Assembly: GCA_021776115.1 (NCBI GenBank) | Contig: JAJFGN010000047.1 | Span: 1-58,988, forward strand | Length of the DNA stretch: 58,988 nucleotides | Direction: 5' to 3' | Source of the DNA: Kiloniellaceae bacterium | GTDB lineage: Bacteria > Pseudomonadota > Alphaproteobacteria > Kiloniellales > J153 | Part shown: piece after piece, positions 25,060 to 33,131 of the stretch | Numbering within the stretch: position 1 is the first letter of the stretch | How the letters are laid out: each line of letters begins with the position of its first letter | Made by a program: the position numbers and the translations under genes | The notes under the pieces: generated by a model | What the model was told of the DNA's origin: nothing | Database searches by the model: none | Seen by the model: the letters and a program-made list of their open reading frames with translations, nothing else

Positions 25060-26304
25060 TCAACCATGCAGCGCCTCCACGCCCTCCGGCCAGACAACGG
25101 TCTTCACGCGATCGGCCCATGCCTCCAGGGCTTCGCGCTGTTCTTTCTGGTAATCGTAATGGTCATAGGCCTCACCGGCTGTCTTCGGCGGTGCGTGATG
25201 CAGTACCTTGTCCTTGACGTGCGGTGGGATACCGAGGGCGCCCAGGCGGGTCTTGAGCGTGTGGCGGGCGGCGTGGAAGGTGAAGCCCGCAACTTGTGAA
25301 TTGTCGCCGTCCTCGGGCTTGCAGGCATCCTCTACGGCCAACTGGAACTTGTTCCAGCCGTTCATCGGCCGGCCGGTCTTGCGGCTTGGGAAAACTAGCG
25401 AGTTGTCTTTGACGCGCGGCAGACCTTTGAGGATGCGAACCGCCAGATCGGACAGCGGCATCCGATGCTCGCGCACATTCTTGGAGCGCTCGGGCGGAAG
25501 CGTCCAGAAGCCTTCCTCTAAGTCCAACTCATTCCACGTCAGCCCAGCTATCTCGCCGCGTCGCTTGCCCGTAAGAAGGGCCAGCTTCACAAAGGCGGCG
25601 AGGTATGCGCCGAGCTTGTCCACGCCGTGCCAGAGCACCTTGATTTCTTTGTCCGAGTAGTGCCGCTCGCGCGGCTTCTCCCCATCGAATGGACGCTCGA
25701 CGCCCTCGCAGGGGCTGAAAGCGATCTTGTCGCGGCCGGCGCACCACTTGAAGAATGTCCGAAAGGCCGCGTGCGTCCGATTGGCCAGATACGGCTTCTT
25801 CTCCGCCATGATCCTGTCCAGCACGTCGTGGATATCTTGGCGGGTGATCTCCGCGAGGGGCTTGTGCAGCCAGTCGGCCCCGCCGTTGCGCAGAAGTCGC
25901 TTGGTCGTGTGTGCCGTGCGGTTGCCTTTCTTTCCGACCTGATATTTCGCGTAATAATCCTCGACGGCCTTTTCATAGCTCTCCGGGCCGTCCTCGGGCT
26001 CGTTGTAGCGGCTGTCACGCGCCGGGTCGGCTCCTCGGTCCCGAATGGCGATCCGGGCGTCCCTGGCGGTCTGCCGAGCCTCCGCAAGGCTCAACTCGCC
26101 CAGCCGGCCAATCGTCCAGCGGGTGAGCTTACCCCTGTGCGGTCCCGACTTCGGCCGGTAATCCATGACGAAGGACCGCACGCCCTTGGACGTGACGCGG
26201 AGCGCGAAGCCGGGGAGATCGGGATCGGGGTATTCCTTCTGCCCGGATGGCGGAACGGGGAGGCGGTTGACGCTGGTCGCGGTGAGCTTCTTTCGCATAG
26301 TCAC
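25060..26304 (-). CDS. int: P4-type tyrosine recombinase/integrase
   Basis: This is a site-specific integrase of 414 residues. The N-terminal DUF4102 arm-binding domain (KKLTATSVNRLPVPPSGQKEY, LRVTSKGVRSFV, LGELSLAEARQTA) marks the P4/CP4-57 subgroup. A SAM-like core-binding domain follows. The catalytic domain shows Arg in LLTGKRRGEIAGL, His-x-x-Arg in FHAARHTLKTRL, a second His in VLHHAPP and the nucleophilic Tyr in the AYDHYDY segment. It therefore looks intact. GTG 26304 has GGAGGG at good spacing; ATG 26298 is an alternative. It lies about 150 bases from the tRNA-Phe 3' fragment that is its probable attachment site. Confidence 0.92.
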   Translation of the reverse strand: MTMRKKLTATSVNRLPVPPSGQKEYPDPDLPGFALRVTSKGVRSFVMDYRPKSGPHRGKLTRWTIGRLGELSLAEARQTARDARIAIRDRGADPARDSRYNEPEDGPESYEKAVEDYYAKYQVGKKGNRTAHTTKRLLRNGGADWLHKPLAEITRQDIHDVLDRIMAEKKPYLANRTHAAFRTFFKWCAGRDKIAFSPCEGVERPFDGEKPRERHYSDKEIKVLWHGVDKLGAYLAAFVKLALLTGKRRGEIAGLTWNELDLEEGFWTLPPERSKNVREHRMPLSDLAVRILKGLPRVKDNSLVFPSRKTGRPMNGWNKFQLAVEDACKPEDGDNSQVAGFTFHAARHTLKTRLGALGIPPHVKDKVLHHAPPKTAGEAYDHYDYQKEQREALEAWADRVKTVVWPEGVEALHG

Positions 26305-26452
26305 ATGCCCTCCGAGGCAACGCTAGGCAACACTTTAGCTTGAAATAGCGCGTTGTCTCGTGAAAGGACATGTAAGCCTATCTATCTAATATATCGGGTA
26401 AAAAATGTCAGTCGAGCACGTGTCTGAAAGCCAAAGAAAAGCTATACACTTT

Positions 26453-26499
26453 CACTGAAAATCACGGTGTCGGTGGTTCGATTCCGCCCCTGGGCACCA
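26453..26499 (+). repeat. tRNA-Phe(GAA) 3' fragment, attachment-site scar
   Basis: The 47 bases read as the 3' half of a tRNA: anticodon loop CTGAAAA (anticodon GAA), anticodon-stem strand TCACG, variable loop, T arm GGTGG-TTCGATT-CCGCC, acceptor strand CCTGGGC, discriminator A and CCA. The 5' half is absent, so no tRNA can be made here. Such fragments mark the distal att site left when a P4-type element integrates into the 3' end of a tRNA gene. Given the plus orientation, the intact tRNA-Phe should lie to the left of the element, and it is not seen next to it in this window. Confidence 0.85.
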
Positions 26500-26514
26500 T
26501 TATTTCAATGGCTT

Positions 26515-26584
26515 AGAAATATCGCGCGGCGCTTACGATAAGGCGCAGGTAGCACATAGGTACCACGCGGCGCGCGATATTTCT
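26515..26584. repeat. 18-bp inverted repeat with 34-base spacer
   Basis: The arms at 26515-26532 and 26567-26584 (starting AGAAATATCGCGCGG and its complement) match in 17 of 18 positions around a 34-base spacer. The right arm abuts the IS6-type transposase relic. It may be a fused pair of terminal inverted repeats from a collapsed insertion sequence, or a hairpin used in recombination. Confidence 0.7.
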
Positions 26585-26745
26585 GGCATGGCGGTTCCGA
26601 ACTTCAGAACCCGGCACCGGATGCTCTCGTAGGAAATACCTAAACCGCGTTCGGTGAGACTGTCCTCGACATCGCGGAATCTCAGTGTGAATCGGCAGTA
26701 CAGTCAGACCGTATCTTGGGTGATCTCTGCGCCGCCGCGTCTATC
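26585..26745 (-). pseudogene. IS6-family transposase N-terminal fragment
   Basis: Read on the minus strand this encodes ITQDTV, an in-frame stop, then LYCRFTLRFRDVEDSLTERG and ISYESIRCRVLKFGTAM. That is the characteristic helix-turn-helix N-terminus of IS6/IS26-family transposases, where Trp is normal at the stop position (TGA at 26704-26706). The DDE catalytic domain is missing entirely. It is a short, inactive relic at the edge of the decayed integrated element. Confidence 0.75.
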
Positions 26746-26772
26746 CGTGGTTCAAACAAGCCGATTAATTCT

Positions 26773-27504
26773 TCACCCGACCCAAAACGCCTTTTCGAGA
26801 TCGTCGAACTCCGACGCGACGCCCTCGAACTTGTTTCGTCCGAGTTCCAGGACGTAAACGTAATCGGAAATCTTCAAGGCCTGGCGGATTTCCTGATCGA
26901 CGATGAGAATTGTAAGATTGTCCCTTGAGGTCAGAGCCGCAAGCATCTCGTAGACTTCCTGAGCCAGCATCTTCGACAGGCCCGCCGTGGGTTCGTCGAT
27001 CAAGAGCACCTTGGGATCAGCCATCAAGGTGCGGCCAATCTCGACCATGCGCTGCTGACCGCCCGATAACTCGCCCGTAATCTGCTTTCGCTTCTCCCGC
27101 AGCACCGGAAACCGTTCGTAGTTAGCCTCGATCTTATCGCGCACCTGCTTCTTGTCGCGCCGGAAGGTCCAGCCGCCAAGTTCCAGGTTTTCCTCCACGC
27201 TCATGTCTTTGAACACGCCCGGTTTCTGCGGGATATAAGCCAACCCCTTGAGAATCCTGTTGTAGGTCGGCACATCGATAATGCTCTCGCCGTCCAGCAA
27301 GACCTCGCCCGCGTTGGGACGCAGGAAGCCGAATACCGCCTTGAGCGCGGTCGACTTACCGACCCCGTTGGCGCCGAGGATCGCCGTGATCTGATTCTTG
27401 CGCGCCTTAATGTTTAGATCCTGCAGGATGTTCAAATCTTTGTAGTAGCCCACATCGAGCCCACGGATCTCGAGCACCACCGGAACATCGGCAATTCCAT
27501 TCAT
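26773..27504 (-). CDS. livF: Branched-chain-type ABC transporter ATP-binding protein (LivF-like)
   Basis: This is the second ATPase of a HAAT-family importer (243 aa). Walker A is GANGVGKST, the signature is ELSGGQQRMVEIGRTL and Walker B is VLLIDEPTAGLS, with IVDQEIRQAL for the switch His region (here Gln). The start ATG 27504 overlaps the stop of the LivG gene (ATGA), so the upstream extension of the frame is rejected. It closes the operon binding protein - LivH - LivM - LivG - LivF. The transported compound may be an amino acid or D-amino acid, given the catabolic genes nearby (inference). Confidence 0.92.
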   Translation of the reverse strand: MNGIADVPVVLEIRGLDVGYYKDLNILQDLNIKARKNQITAILGANGVGKSTALKAVFGFLRPNAGEVLLDGESIIDVPTYNRILKGLAYIPQKPGVFKDMSVEENLELGGWTFRRDKKQVRDKIEANYERFPVLREKRKQITGELSGGQQRMVEIGRTLMADPKVLLIDEPTAGLSKMLAQEVYEMLAALTSRDNLTILIVDQEIRQALKISDYVYVLELGRNKFEGVASEFDDLEKAFWVG

Positions 27505-28262
27505 GGCTGCACCCGGCCCTCTTGCCCGGCATCCGGTTCCCCTTCCTCGGCGCCGAGGTACGCCTCGATCACGGCGGGGTCGCGCTTGACGTCGTCGGGT
27601 ACGCCGTCGGCGATCAAATCGCCGTAGTTCAATACCAATAGGCGCCGGCAAAGGGTAAAGATCGAATCCATCTGGTGGCTAATCAGAATGATCGCCTTAC
27701 CGGCCCCGTTCACCCGCTCGATATAGCGGTAGATGACCTCCATCAGACGCGGATGGACGCCCGCGAAGGGCTCATCGAGAATCACGATTTCAGGATCGAG
27801 CATCAAAAGGCGCCCGAGTTCCAGCAGCTTTTGCTGCCCGCCCGAGAGGGCCTGGGCATACTCGTTGCGCAGATGGTCAATGGTCAGGAATTCGAGAACC
27901 TCCAGCGCTTTCTGGTTGATCTCCGCCCGGTTATGTCCCCGGTCCAAGGCCAGTGCTGGCACGAACATGTTTTCGAGCACCGTCATGCGGCGAAACGACC
28001 GAGTCACCTGAAACGTCCGCCCCAGACCCGCCCGGGCGACCTCGTAGGGTTGAAGCTGATCGGTGCGGTGTCCGTTGAGGTAGACGGTGCCGCTGTTGGG
28101 CTTGATCGCCCCATCCAAAATGTTGGTCAGCGTGGTCTTGCCCGCGCCGTTGGGCCCGATCAAACCGATCAACTCGGGCCCATCGACCTCGAAGGAGACA
28201 CCCTTGAGAACGTGAAGGCCGCCGAAACGCTTATTCAGATCCTTGACCACGAGATTGGTCAT
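27501..28262 (-). CDS. livG: Branched-chain-type ABC transporter ATP-binding protein (LivG-like)
   Basis: This is the first ATPase of the importer (253 aa). It starts MTNLVVKDLNKRFGGLHVL and carries Walker A GPNGAGKTT, the Q-loop GLGRTFQVTRSFRRM typical of LivG, the signature ALSGGQQKLLELGRLL and Walker B VILDEPFAGVHP followed by the H-loop LISHQMD. The open frame reaches further upstream, but ATG 28262 overlaps the LivM stop by ATGA, which sets the start. Confidence 0.92.
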   Translation of the reverse strand: MTNLVVKDLNKRFGGLHVLKGVSFEVDGPELIGLIGPNGAGKTTLTNILDGAIKPNSGTVYLNGHRTDQLQPYEVARAGLGRTFQVTRSFRRMTVLENMFVPALALDRGHNRAEINQKALEVLEFLTIDHLRNEYAQALSGGQQKLLELGRLLMLDPEIVILDEPFAGVHPRLMEVIYRYIERVNGAGKAIILISHQMDSIFTLCRRLLVLNYGDLIADGVPDDVKRDPAVIEAYLGAEEGEPDAGQEGRVQP

Positions 28263-29458
28263 GGCGAGGTTCCCGTGGCACGCTTCGCCACCGTTTCCTT
28301 CGCCACATGGCCGCGGAAGAAGTAATCGATCATCGGCGAGATGATGCCATTGCGTGAGAACCGCAGGGTCACCATCAGGAGGATACCGAAGATCACGAGA
28401 CGCCAGATCGTCATGTCGACGACGAACGGCCCGACCTCGAAACTGTTGCGCAGCAGCTCCAGGGTAAATTCGATGATGATCGCACCGATCGCCGCGGCAA
28501 CGAAGTTTTCGACACCGCCGATCACCGCCATGGCGACGACCAGGCTCATCTGCAAAATCATCAAATTGTTCGGGGTAATGATGCCGATGTAATGCGCCAT
28601 CATGGCGCCGGCCGCGGCGGCCATCATGGACGTGATGACAAAAACCAGGACCTTGTATCGCGTGGTATTGACCCCAAGCGCCGCCGCCGCGTCCTGGTCC
28701 TCTCGCAACGCTCTGACGAAGAGGCCGAACTTGGACTTTGAGAGCCAAGCGAGAATACCAAGGCAAGTCAGCAGCAGGAAGAACATCACGAAGTAAGGCG
28801 GCAGCTTGTCGGTCTTGTCGAAAGTGCGGCCGAAGAGCGTCAAGCCATTCTCGAACAGGTGGGGTAGCTCGATCCCCGCCTGGCCCCGCGTAATCGCGAG
28901 TTCGGCAGAGATCGTGGCGCGCAGGATCTCCGAAAACCCAAGCGTGAACAAGGCCAGGTAAGCCGCGCGCAGGGGCAGCACCAAGAGCCCGATCAGGAGG
29001 CCGAAGATGCCGCCCATGATCGTTCCCAAAGCAATGCCGAGCCAAACCGGCATCGCCGTCACCTGAACGCTACCGTCCCAAATCTCGAGTGCCTGACGTA
29101 GGCAATCCTGCGTCAGAGTCGACGACGTGATCCCGATGGGATTGACGAAGATCAGAAATTGATCGCCGATCGCATACTCGGTGCACAGGTTGGTCGCTTC
29201 CGGCGAAATATAGATGTAGTGGATGAAAAGCGCCGTTGTGTAGGCGCCGATTCCCGTAAACCCCATGTGCCCGAATGAGAACTGTCCGGCGTAACCGGCC
29301 AGCATCGACCAGCTTGACGCGAGGATCGCGTAGAAAAACCCGGTGATCAACAGGTGCATGATGTAGGGGTAGTCGTTGGCGCTGTAGACAAACGGAAAGA
29401 TCGCGAAAAACGCGATCAAGACAAGCCCGGCTAGTTGCGGTGTGTGCTGTTTGCTCAT
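28259..29458 (-). CDS. livM: Branched-chain-type ABC transporter permease (LivM-like)
   Basis: This is an inner-membrane permease of the HAAT family (399 aa). It has the LivM signature GYAGQFSFGHMGFTGIGAYT and the cytoplasmic EAA-like loop ALREDQDAAAALGVNTTRYK. A longer than usual periplasmic segment (about residues 83-130, containing TNLCTEYAIGDQ and TLTQDCLRQ with two Cys) lies between early helices, and may form a disulfide. The start overlaps the LivH stop by four bases. Confidence 0.9.
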   Translation of the reverse strand: MSKQHTPQLAGLVLIAFFAIFPFVYSANDYPYIMHLLITGFFYAILASSWSMLAGYAGQFSFGHMGFTGIGAYTTALFIHYIYISPEATNLCTEYAIGDQFLIFVNPIGITSSTLTQDCLRQALEIWDGSVQVTAMPVWLGIALGTIMGGIFGLLIGLLVLPLRAAYLALFTLGFSEILRATISAELAITRGQAGIELPHLFENGLTLFGRTFDKTDKLPPYFVMFFLLLTCLGILAWLSKSKFGLFVRALREDQDAAAALGVNTTRYKVLVFVITSMMAAAAGAMMAHYIGIITPNNLMILQMSLVVAMAVIGGVENFVAAAIGAIIIEFTLELLRNSFEVGPFVVDMTIWRLVIFGILLMVTLRFSRNGIISPMIDYFFRGHVAKETVAKRATGTSP

Positions 29459-30726
29459 CAGAGCTTCCCGTGTGCGCCGCCGGAGAACCGGCGGCCAAAA
29501 AGCCCGGTCGGCCGTAGCAGCAAGGTCAGGGTCAAAACCATCATGCCATAGGCGGGGATATAGGATGCCGCCTTCTGGGCATCGGGCACACAGCCGGTGC
29601 CGGCGGACTCGACCAGGCCGACGATGATTCCCCCCAGGAAGGCGCCGGGTAGCGACCCGAGGCCGCCCAGAACCACAATAACGAAGGAGCGCATTGCCGG
29701 GATGGCGCCGACCTGCGGCAGCCAGGAGAACGCCTGCACCAGCATGGCGCCGGCAAGCGCCGCGATCATGCCGCCAAGCGCAAACGCCAGCATGTTCATC
29801 CGGTCCGGATTGATGCCGGCGATAGCCGCCGCCTCGCGATCCAGGCTAACCGCGCGCAACGCCTTACCGGTCCAGGTGCGATGCAGGAAGTAGAGCAAGG
29901 ACAGCAGCACCAAGACACAGGCCACCGCGGCCATGAAGCGCGGGTTCGATATTGAGACGGTATCGAAAAGCTCCATGTTTCCGCGGCTGGTTTTGATCAG
30001 CCAGGGGTCTTCTACCGAGGGTAAGCGAATCCGGGGAAAGTCCACGAAGCGCTTCGCCTTAACGGGGTTCGCGCCGACGGTCGCCTGGATGAAATACTGC
30101 AGGGTGAAAGCCAAACCGAAGGTCACGAGAATGCCGTACTCGACTGGCCGTTCGATCTTGCCTTCGTACATGGGCGTCAAGAACATCCGCTCGAACAAGG
30201 CCCCCAAGACGAAGGTGACGAGGCAGGCCGCCAAGATGCCGACAATAGGGTTGATACCGGGGAACCAGACGGTGGTCACGAAATAGGTCACCATCCCGCC
30301 GATCATGTAGAATTCGCCGTGCGCGAAGCTGACCACGCCCAAGATCGAAAAGATCAGCGTCAAGCCAAGAGCCATGAAGCCGTAGATAATCCCGAGAATC
30401 AGGCCGTTGACGATTTGGGACGCAACGAACGAACCGTTCGAAACGCAATTATTGCTCGGATCGGCAAAGGCAAAGGCGGCGGCGATCACCATAACCGCCC
30501 CGAGGGCCGGAAGGACCATAAGGCGTCTGGTGATTTCCGGCGTGTTCATCCACAACGGCGCCAGACCGAAAGGCCCCGTCGCGGCGCCCAGCATGGAGCC
30601 GACGAAGGCGGCGCTAGAAGTGTCAAGATCCCGGTGAAGGTAAACCCGACGGGTCACAAAACTGCCGACCACGGCCCAGAAGATCATCCAGGCCAACACC
30701 GTCCAGAAGATGTGAGAGAATTCCAC
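29458..30726 (-). CDS. livH: Branched-chain-type ABC transporter permease (LivH-like) with N-terminal extension
   Basis: The C-terminal ~310 residues are a LivH permease, with GFMALGLTLIFSILGVVSFAHGEFYMIGG and the coupling loop RAVSLDREAAAIAGINPDRM. In front lie about 100 additional residues with two or three hydrophobic helices (IFWTVLAWMIFWAVVGSF, LMVLPALGAVMVIAAAFAF) and a loop of polar residues. LivH proteins are usually about 290-310 residues. The extension is in frame and has the same codon use, so it appears genuine rather than a wrong start. Confidence 0.88.
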   Translation of the reverse strand: MEFSHIFWTVLAWMIFWAVVGSFVTRRVYLHRDLDTSSAAFVGSMLGAATGPFGLAPLWMNTPEITRRLMVLPALGAVMVIAAAFAFADPSNNCVSNGSFVASQIVNGLILGIIYGFMALGLTLIFSILGVVSFAHGEFYMIGGMVTYFVTTVWFPGINPIVGILAACLVTFVLGALFERMFLTPMYEGKIERPVEYGILVTFGLAFTLQYFIQATVGANPVKAKRFVDFPRIRLPSVEDPWLIKTSRGNMELFDTVSISNPRFMAAVACVLVLLSLLYFLHRTWTGKALRAVSLDREAAAIAGINPDRMNMLAFALGGMIAALAGAMLVQAFSWLPQVGAIPAMRSFVIVVLGGLGSLPGAFLGGIIVGLVESAGTGCVPDAQKAASYIPAYGMMVLTLTLLLRPTGLFGRRFSGGAHGKL

Positions 30727-30765
30727 GCACCACCTCGCCTGAGCTTTGACCGTGAACCGTTGACT

Positions 30766-30814
30766 AAAAAAAATCTGCCGGCGACAAATCGGACATCCCG
30801 ATCGCCGCCGGCAG
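30766..30814 (-). terminator. Rho-independent terminator after the binding-protein gene
   Basis: On the minus strand the stem CTGCCGGCG/CGCCGGCAG is followed by ATTTTTTTT. It sits between the solute-binding protein gene and livH. Such an element lets most transcripts stop after the binding protein and gives the usual excess of binding protein over membrane components, with partial read-through into the permeases. Confidence 0.8.
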
Positions 30815-30841
30815 TTGCGTCATACGGTTTCCGCGAAGCGC

Positions 30842-32095
30842 CTACTTTTTAACGTAGATCGCGGGACCGGTCTTGTAGGCATCCGGCCAGACGATCGGCG
30901 ACTCCGTCGAGTCCTGACCTTCCTTCTGGTACTGGATCATGGTCAGGGCAGGATCGGGCCACTGATGCCACCACTCATCACCCTTGCCGTCGACGCTGGG
31001 ATCTTTCTGGGTACCGTAGGGGAAGTAGATCCGCCCCAATGTGCCCTCAAAGGAGATGTTTTCGAGCGCGGTGACGATCTTGTCACCGTCGGTCGATTTG
31101 GCTTCGATGATTGCCTGCGCAAGAATCGTGATCGAATCGTAAGCCTCCAGCGCGTAGCTCTCGATAGCGCCTTTGCCGGTCTTGGCCTTGTAGTCCTTGT
31201 TCAACTTCAGAGCTTTCTCGTTCCACAGGTTTACCGGAGTTCCAATGCGCTGCACGAACGCCATGTTGCCGTCTGGCACATTCTCCCACCAGGCCTTGCT
31301 CTCAAGCGCTACCTGTCCGGCTTGGAAAGGCAAATCCTGAGGGCCAATACCGGCATCCGCCGCCTGCTGAGCGAAATTATAACCAGCCTCGCCCGTGGCC
31401 AGAACGATGATGTAATCGGGGTTCTCCGCCTTAATGCGCTCGACAATACCGGAATAATCCTGCGTGCCGATATCGATACCGAAGGTCACGGCCTCGACGC
31501 CGCCTGACTTCAGACCCTTGGTGGTCTCTTCGGCGGCAGGGATACCGTAGTCGGTGTTCTCGGTCAGAATGGCGACCTTCTTGACGTTCGGCACCAGAAG
31601 CGCGGCCTGCCACAGTGTGGCCGAGGCCCAGGAGCTCAGGGGCGCGATACGGAAGATGTACTTCTGCTTGTCGCCGGTAATCGTGTCGTTCCAGGTTTCG
31701 GCGAACACCGTTGGAATTCCACGTGCATTGGAGACGTCCTTCGCGGCGACGCCGACCGAGCTATGATAAGCACCGCCAACGGCAACGACGCCATCCTGCG
31801 TGATCAGCTTCTCCATGATGGCCGACGCCTTTTCCGGCAAACCTTCGGTATCGGCGATAATCACCTTAACGTCGCAGCCCAAGACACCGCCGCCGGCGTT
31901 GATGTCCCGCTCGGCAAACAACATGGCGTCGCGCATAGCCTCACCGCCACCGACGGCGCCAGGTGCCGAAAGCGGGGCTAGCCCGCCGATCTTAATTGGG
32001 CAACTGGCCGCTACCGCAGCAGTTCCAGAAAACGAAATCGCCGATATGGCTGTCGCAGCGGCAAGACCCACTACGGAAATGCGCCAACTCTTCAT
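30842..32095 (-). CDS. HAAT-family ABC transporter substrate-binding protein
   Basis: This is a periplasmic type I binding protein (417 aa). A Sec signal peptide (VVGLAAATAISAISFSGTAAVAA) precedes the mature start at about SCPIKIGGLAPLSAPGAVGG. Further family features are AMRDAMLFAERDINAGGGVLG, VAVGGAYHSSVGVAAKDVS and VFAETWNDTI. Ligand is not deducible, although the Ser/Thr-rich loop near residue 112 (AYHSSV) is where the amino acid carboxylate and amine bind in LivK-type proteins. GGAGG precedes ATG 32095. It is transcribed first in the transporter unit. Confidence 0.92.
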   Translation of the reverse strand: MKSWRISVVGLAAATAISAISFSGTAAVAASCPIKIGGLAPLSAPGAVGGGEAMRDAMLFAERDINAGGGVLGCDVKVIIADTEGLPEKASAIMEKLITQDGVVAVGGAYHSSVGVAAKDVSNARGIPTVFAETWNDTITGDKQKYIFRIAPLSSWASATLWQAALLVPNVKKVAILTENTDYGIPAAEETTKGLKSGGVEAVTFGIDIGTQDYSGIVERIKAENPDYIIVLATGEAGYNFAQQAADAGIGPQDLPFQAGQVALESKAWWENVPDGNMAFVQRIGTPVNLWNEKALKLNKDYKAKTGKGAIESYALEAYDSITILAQAIIEAKSTDGDKIVTALENISFEGTLGRIYFPYGTQKDPSVDGKGDEWWHQWPDPALTMIQYQKEGQDSTESPIVWPDAYKTGPAIYVKK

Positions 32096-32316
32096 TGTAA
32101 TCCTCCCTTCGGATTTACAGCGCGGGCTATATGGGAGACTTGCTGTCTCGCTTAAACCGCAACCGCACCAAGATCATATTTCATGAGCGCTATGAATTTT
32201 CGTATTATCAAAGTAACGGCCCAAATGGAAGGGAAATCCGGCATCGAGCGGAATATCGGTGAGGCAAAGATCAGGCTGCAAGGGGGGATTCGGGCCGGCG
32301 ATTCCAGAACAATCCT

Positions 32317-32964
32317 CTAATGGGATCTCTTGGATTTCCTCTTTTTCTGCCGATTCCCCGCGACTGGGGCCATGACAGCATTGCTATGGTTGGCGGCCGG
32401 CCCCGAGCAAACACCGAGTATCTTTGCCTCGCCATCCCCGACCGAAATGTAGGCATGGCCCATGCTGCTGTCGAGATAGATGCTTTCGCCGGCTTTGAGC
32501 ACAACCGGCTCGTAAAATGCGGTGTGAATCTCAACTGCGCCCTCTAAAACATAGATAAACTCTTCCCCGGAATGCCGGAGAAGATCTCCGAACTCCTCTA
32601 TGCTGCGCGTCTTGATCTGAACGACTATGGGCACCATGCGCTTACGCAGCAGGTCCGCGGAATGATAATGATAGTCGTAATTCGGCGTCGATTGCGGCCG
32701 AGTTTCGCCGTGACGGGTGATCGTGCGCCGGCCGCTGATGGGCCGAACCTCTTCGGTCGTGAAGAGCTCTGCCATGTCCACGCCGAGGCCATCGGCAAGT
32801 TTTAGTAGATTGTCATAGGTCAAGGACGTCTGGTTGTTCTCAACCTTCGACAACGTCGATGTGGCCAAGGCGGTCATCTCGCTGACTTGGTTCAGGGTCC
32901 AGCCGTTTTGCTTGCGTAGTTGTCGCAAGCGGTCGCTCAATCCTGACTTCATCCCTTTGGCCAT
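32317..32964 (-). CDS. XRE-family regulator with C-terminal cupin
   Basis: This 215-residue transcription regulator has an N-terminal HTH (about 10-65: LRQLRKQNGWTLNQVSEMTA, ATSTLSKVENN) and a C-terminal cupin (about 115-190: HSGEEFIYVLEGAVEIH, LKAGESIYLDSSMGHAYISV). In such PuuR/SutR-type proteins the cupin senses a small ligand. The tail is strongly basic (NRQKKRKSKRSH). It is divergent from the D-arginine-dehydrogenase-like gene, with a palindrome-rich intergenic region between, and sits directly upstream of the transporter on the same strand. It is therefore the likely regulator of both. Confidence 0.88.
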   Translation of the reverse strand: MAKGMKSGLSDRLRQLRKQNGWTLNQVSEMTALATSTLSKVENNQTSLTYDNLLKLADGLGVDMAELFTTEEVRPISGRRTITRHGETRPQSTPNYDYHYHSADLLRKRMVPIVVQIKTRSIEEFGDLLRHSGEEFIYVLEGAVEIHTAFYEPVVLKAGESIYLDSSMGHAYISVGDGEAKILGVCSGPAANHSNAVMAPVAGNRQKKRKSKRSH

Positions 32965-33027
32965 GGCGCTTAGACCCAGCTAGTGGATAGACCCCACCAC
33001 GCCCAAGGCGTTTCTAAGGCCCACATG

Positions 33028-33065
33028 TTCCATGTTGGAAAAAACGCTTTTTCCATATCGGAAAA
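33028..33065. promoter_or_regulatory. Overlapping palindromes, probable XRE-cupin operator
   Basis: Three inverted repeats overlap in the divergent promoter region: TTCCA-TGT-TGGAA (33028-33040), TGGAAAAA-ACGC-TTTTTCCA (33036-33055) and TTTTCC-ATATC-GGAAAA (33049-33065). All share TTCC/GGAA half-sites. The position between the regulator gene and the flavoenzyme gene makes them the natural operator for the XRE-cupin protein (inference). Confidence 0.65.
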
Positions 33066-33131
33066 TAGTTTTACGATACGAAATAGTCAATGTGCCCATG
33101 GCACGTACCGAAGGTTTGGTAGAGCCGGTCG

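Noticed and set aside
26453-26499. A functional tRNA-Phe gene
   Set aside because: Only the 3' half is present. The upstream bases do not provide the acceptor and D-arm strands, so it is a fragment.
26773-27651. A longer LivF with 49 more N-terminal residues
   Set aside because: The extension is Arg-rich out-of-frame livG sequence; ATG 27504 overlaps the LivG stop as in the other junctions.
27501-29045. A single 514-residue frame spanning LivG and part of LivM
   Set aside because: The N-terminal half is an out-of-frame reading of livM; LivG starts at ATG 28262, which overlaps the LivM stop.
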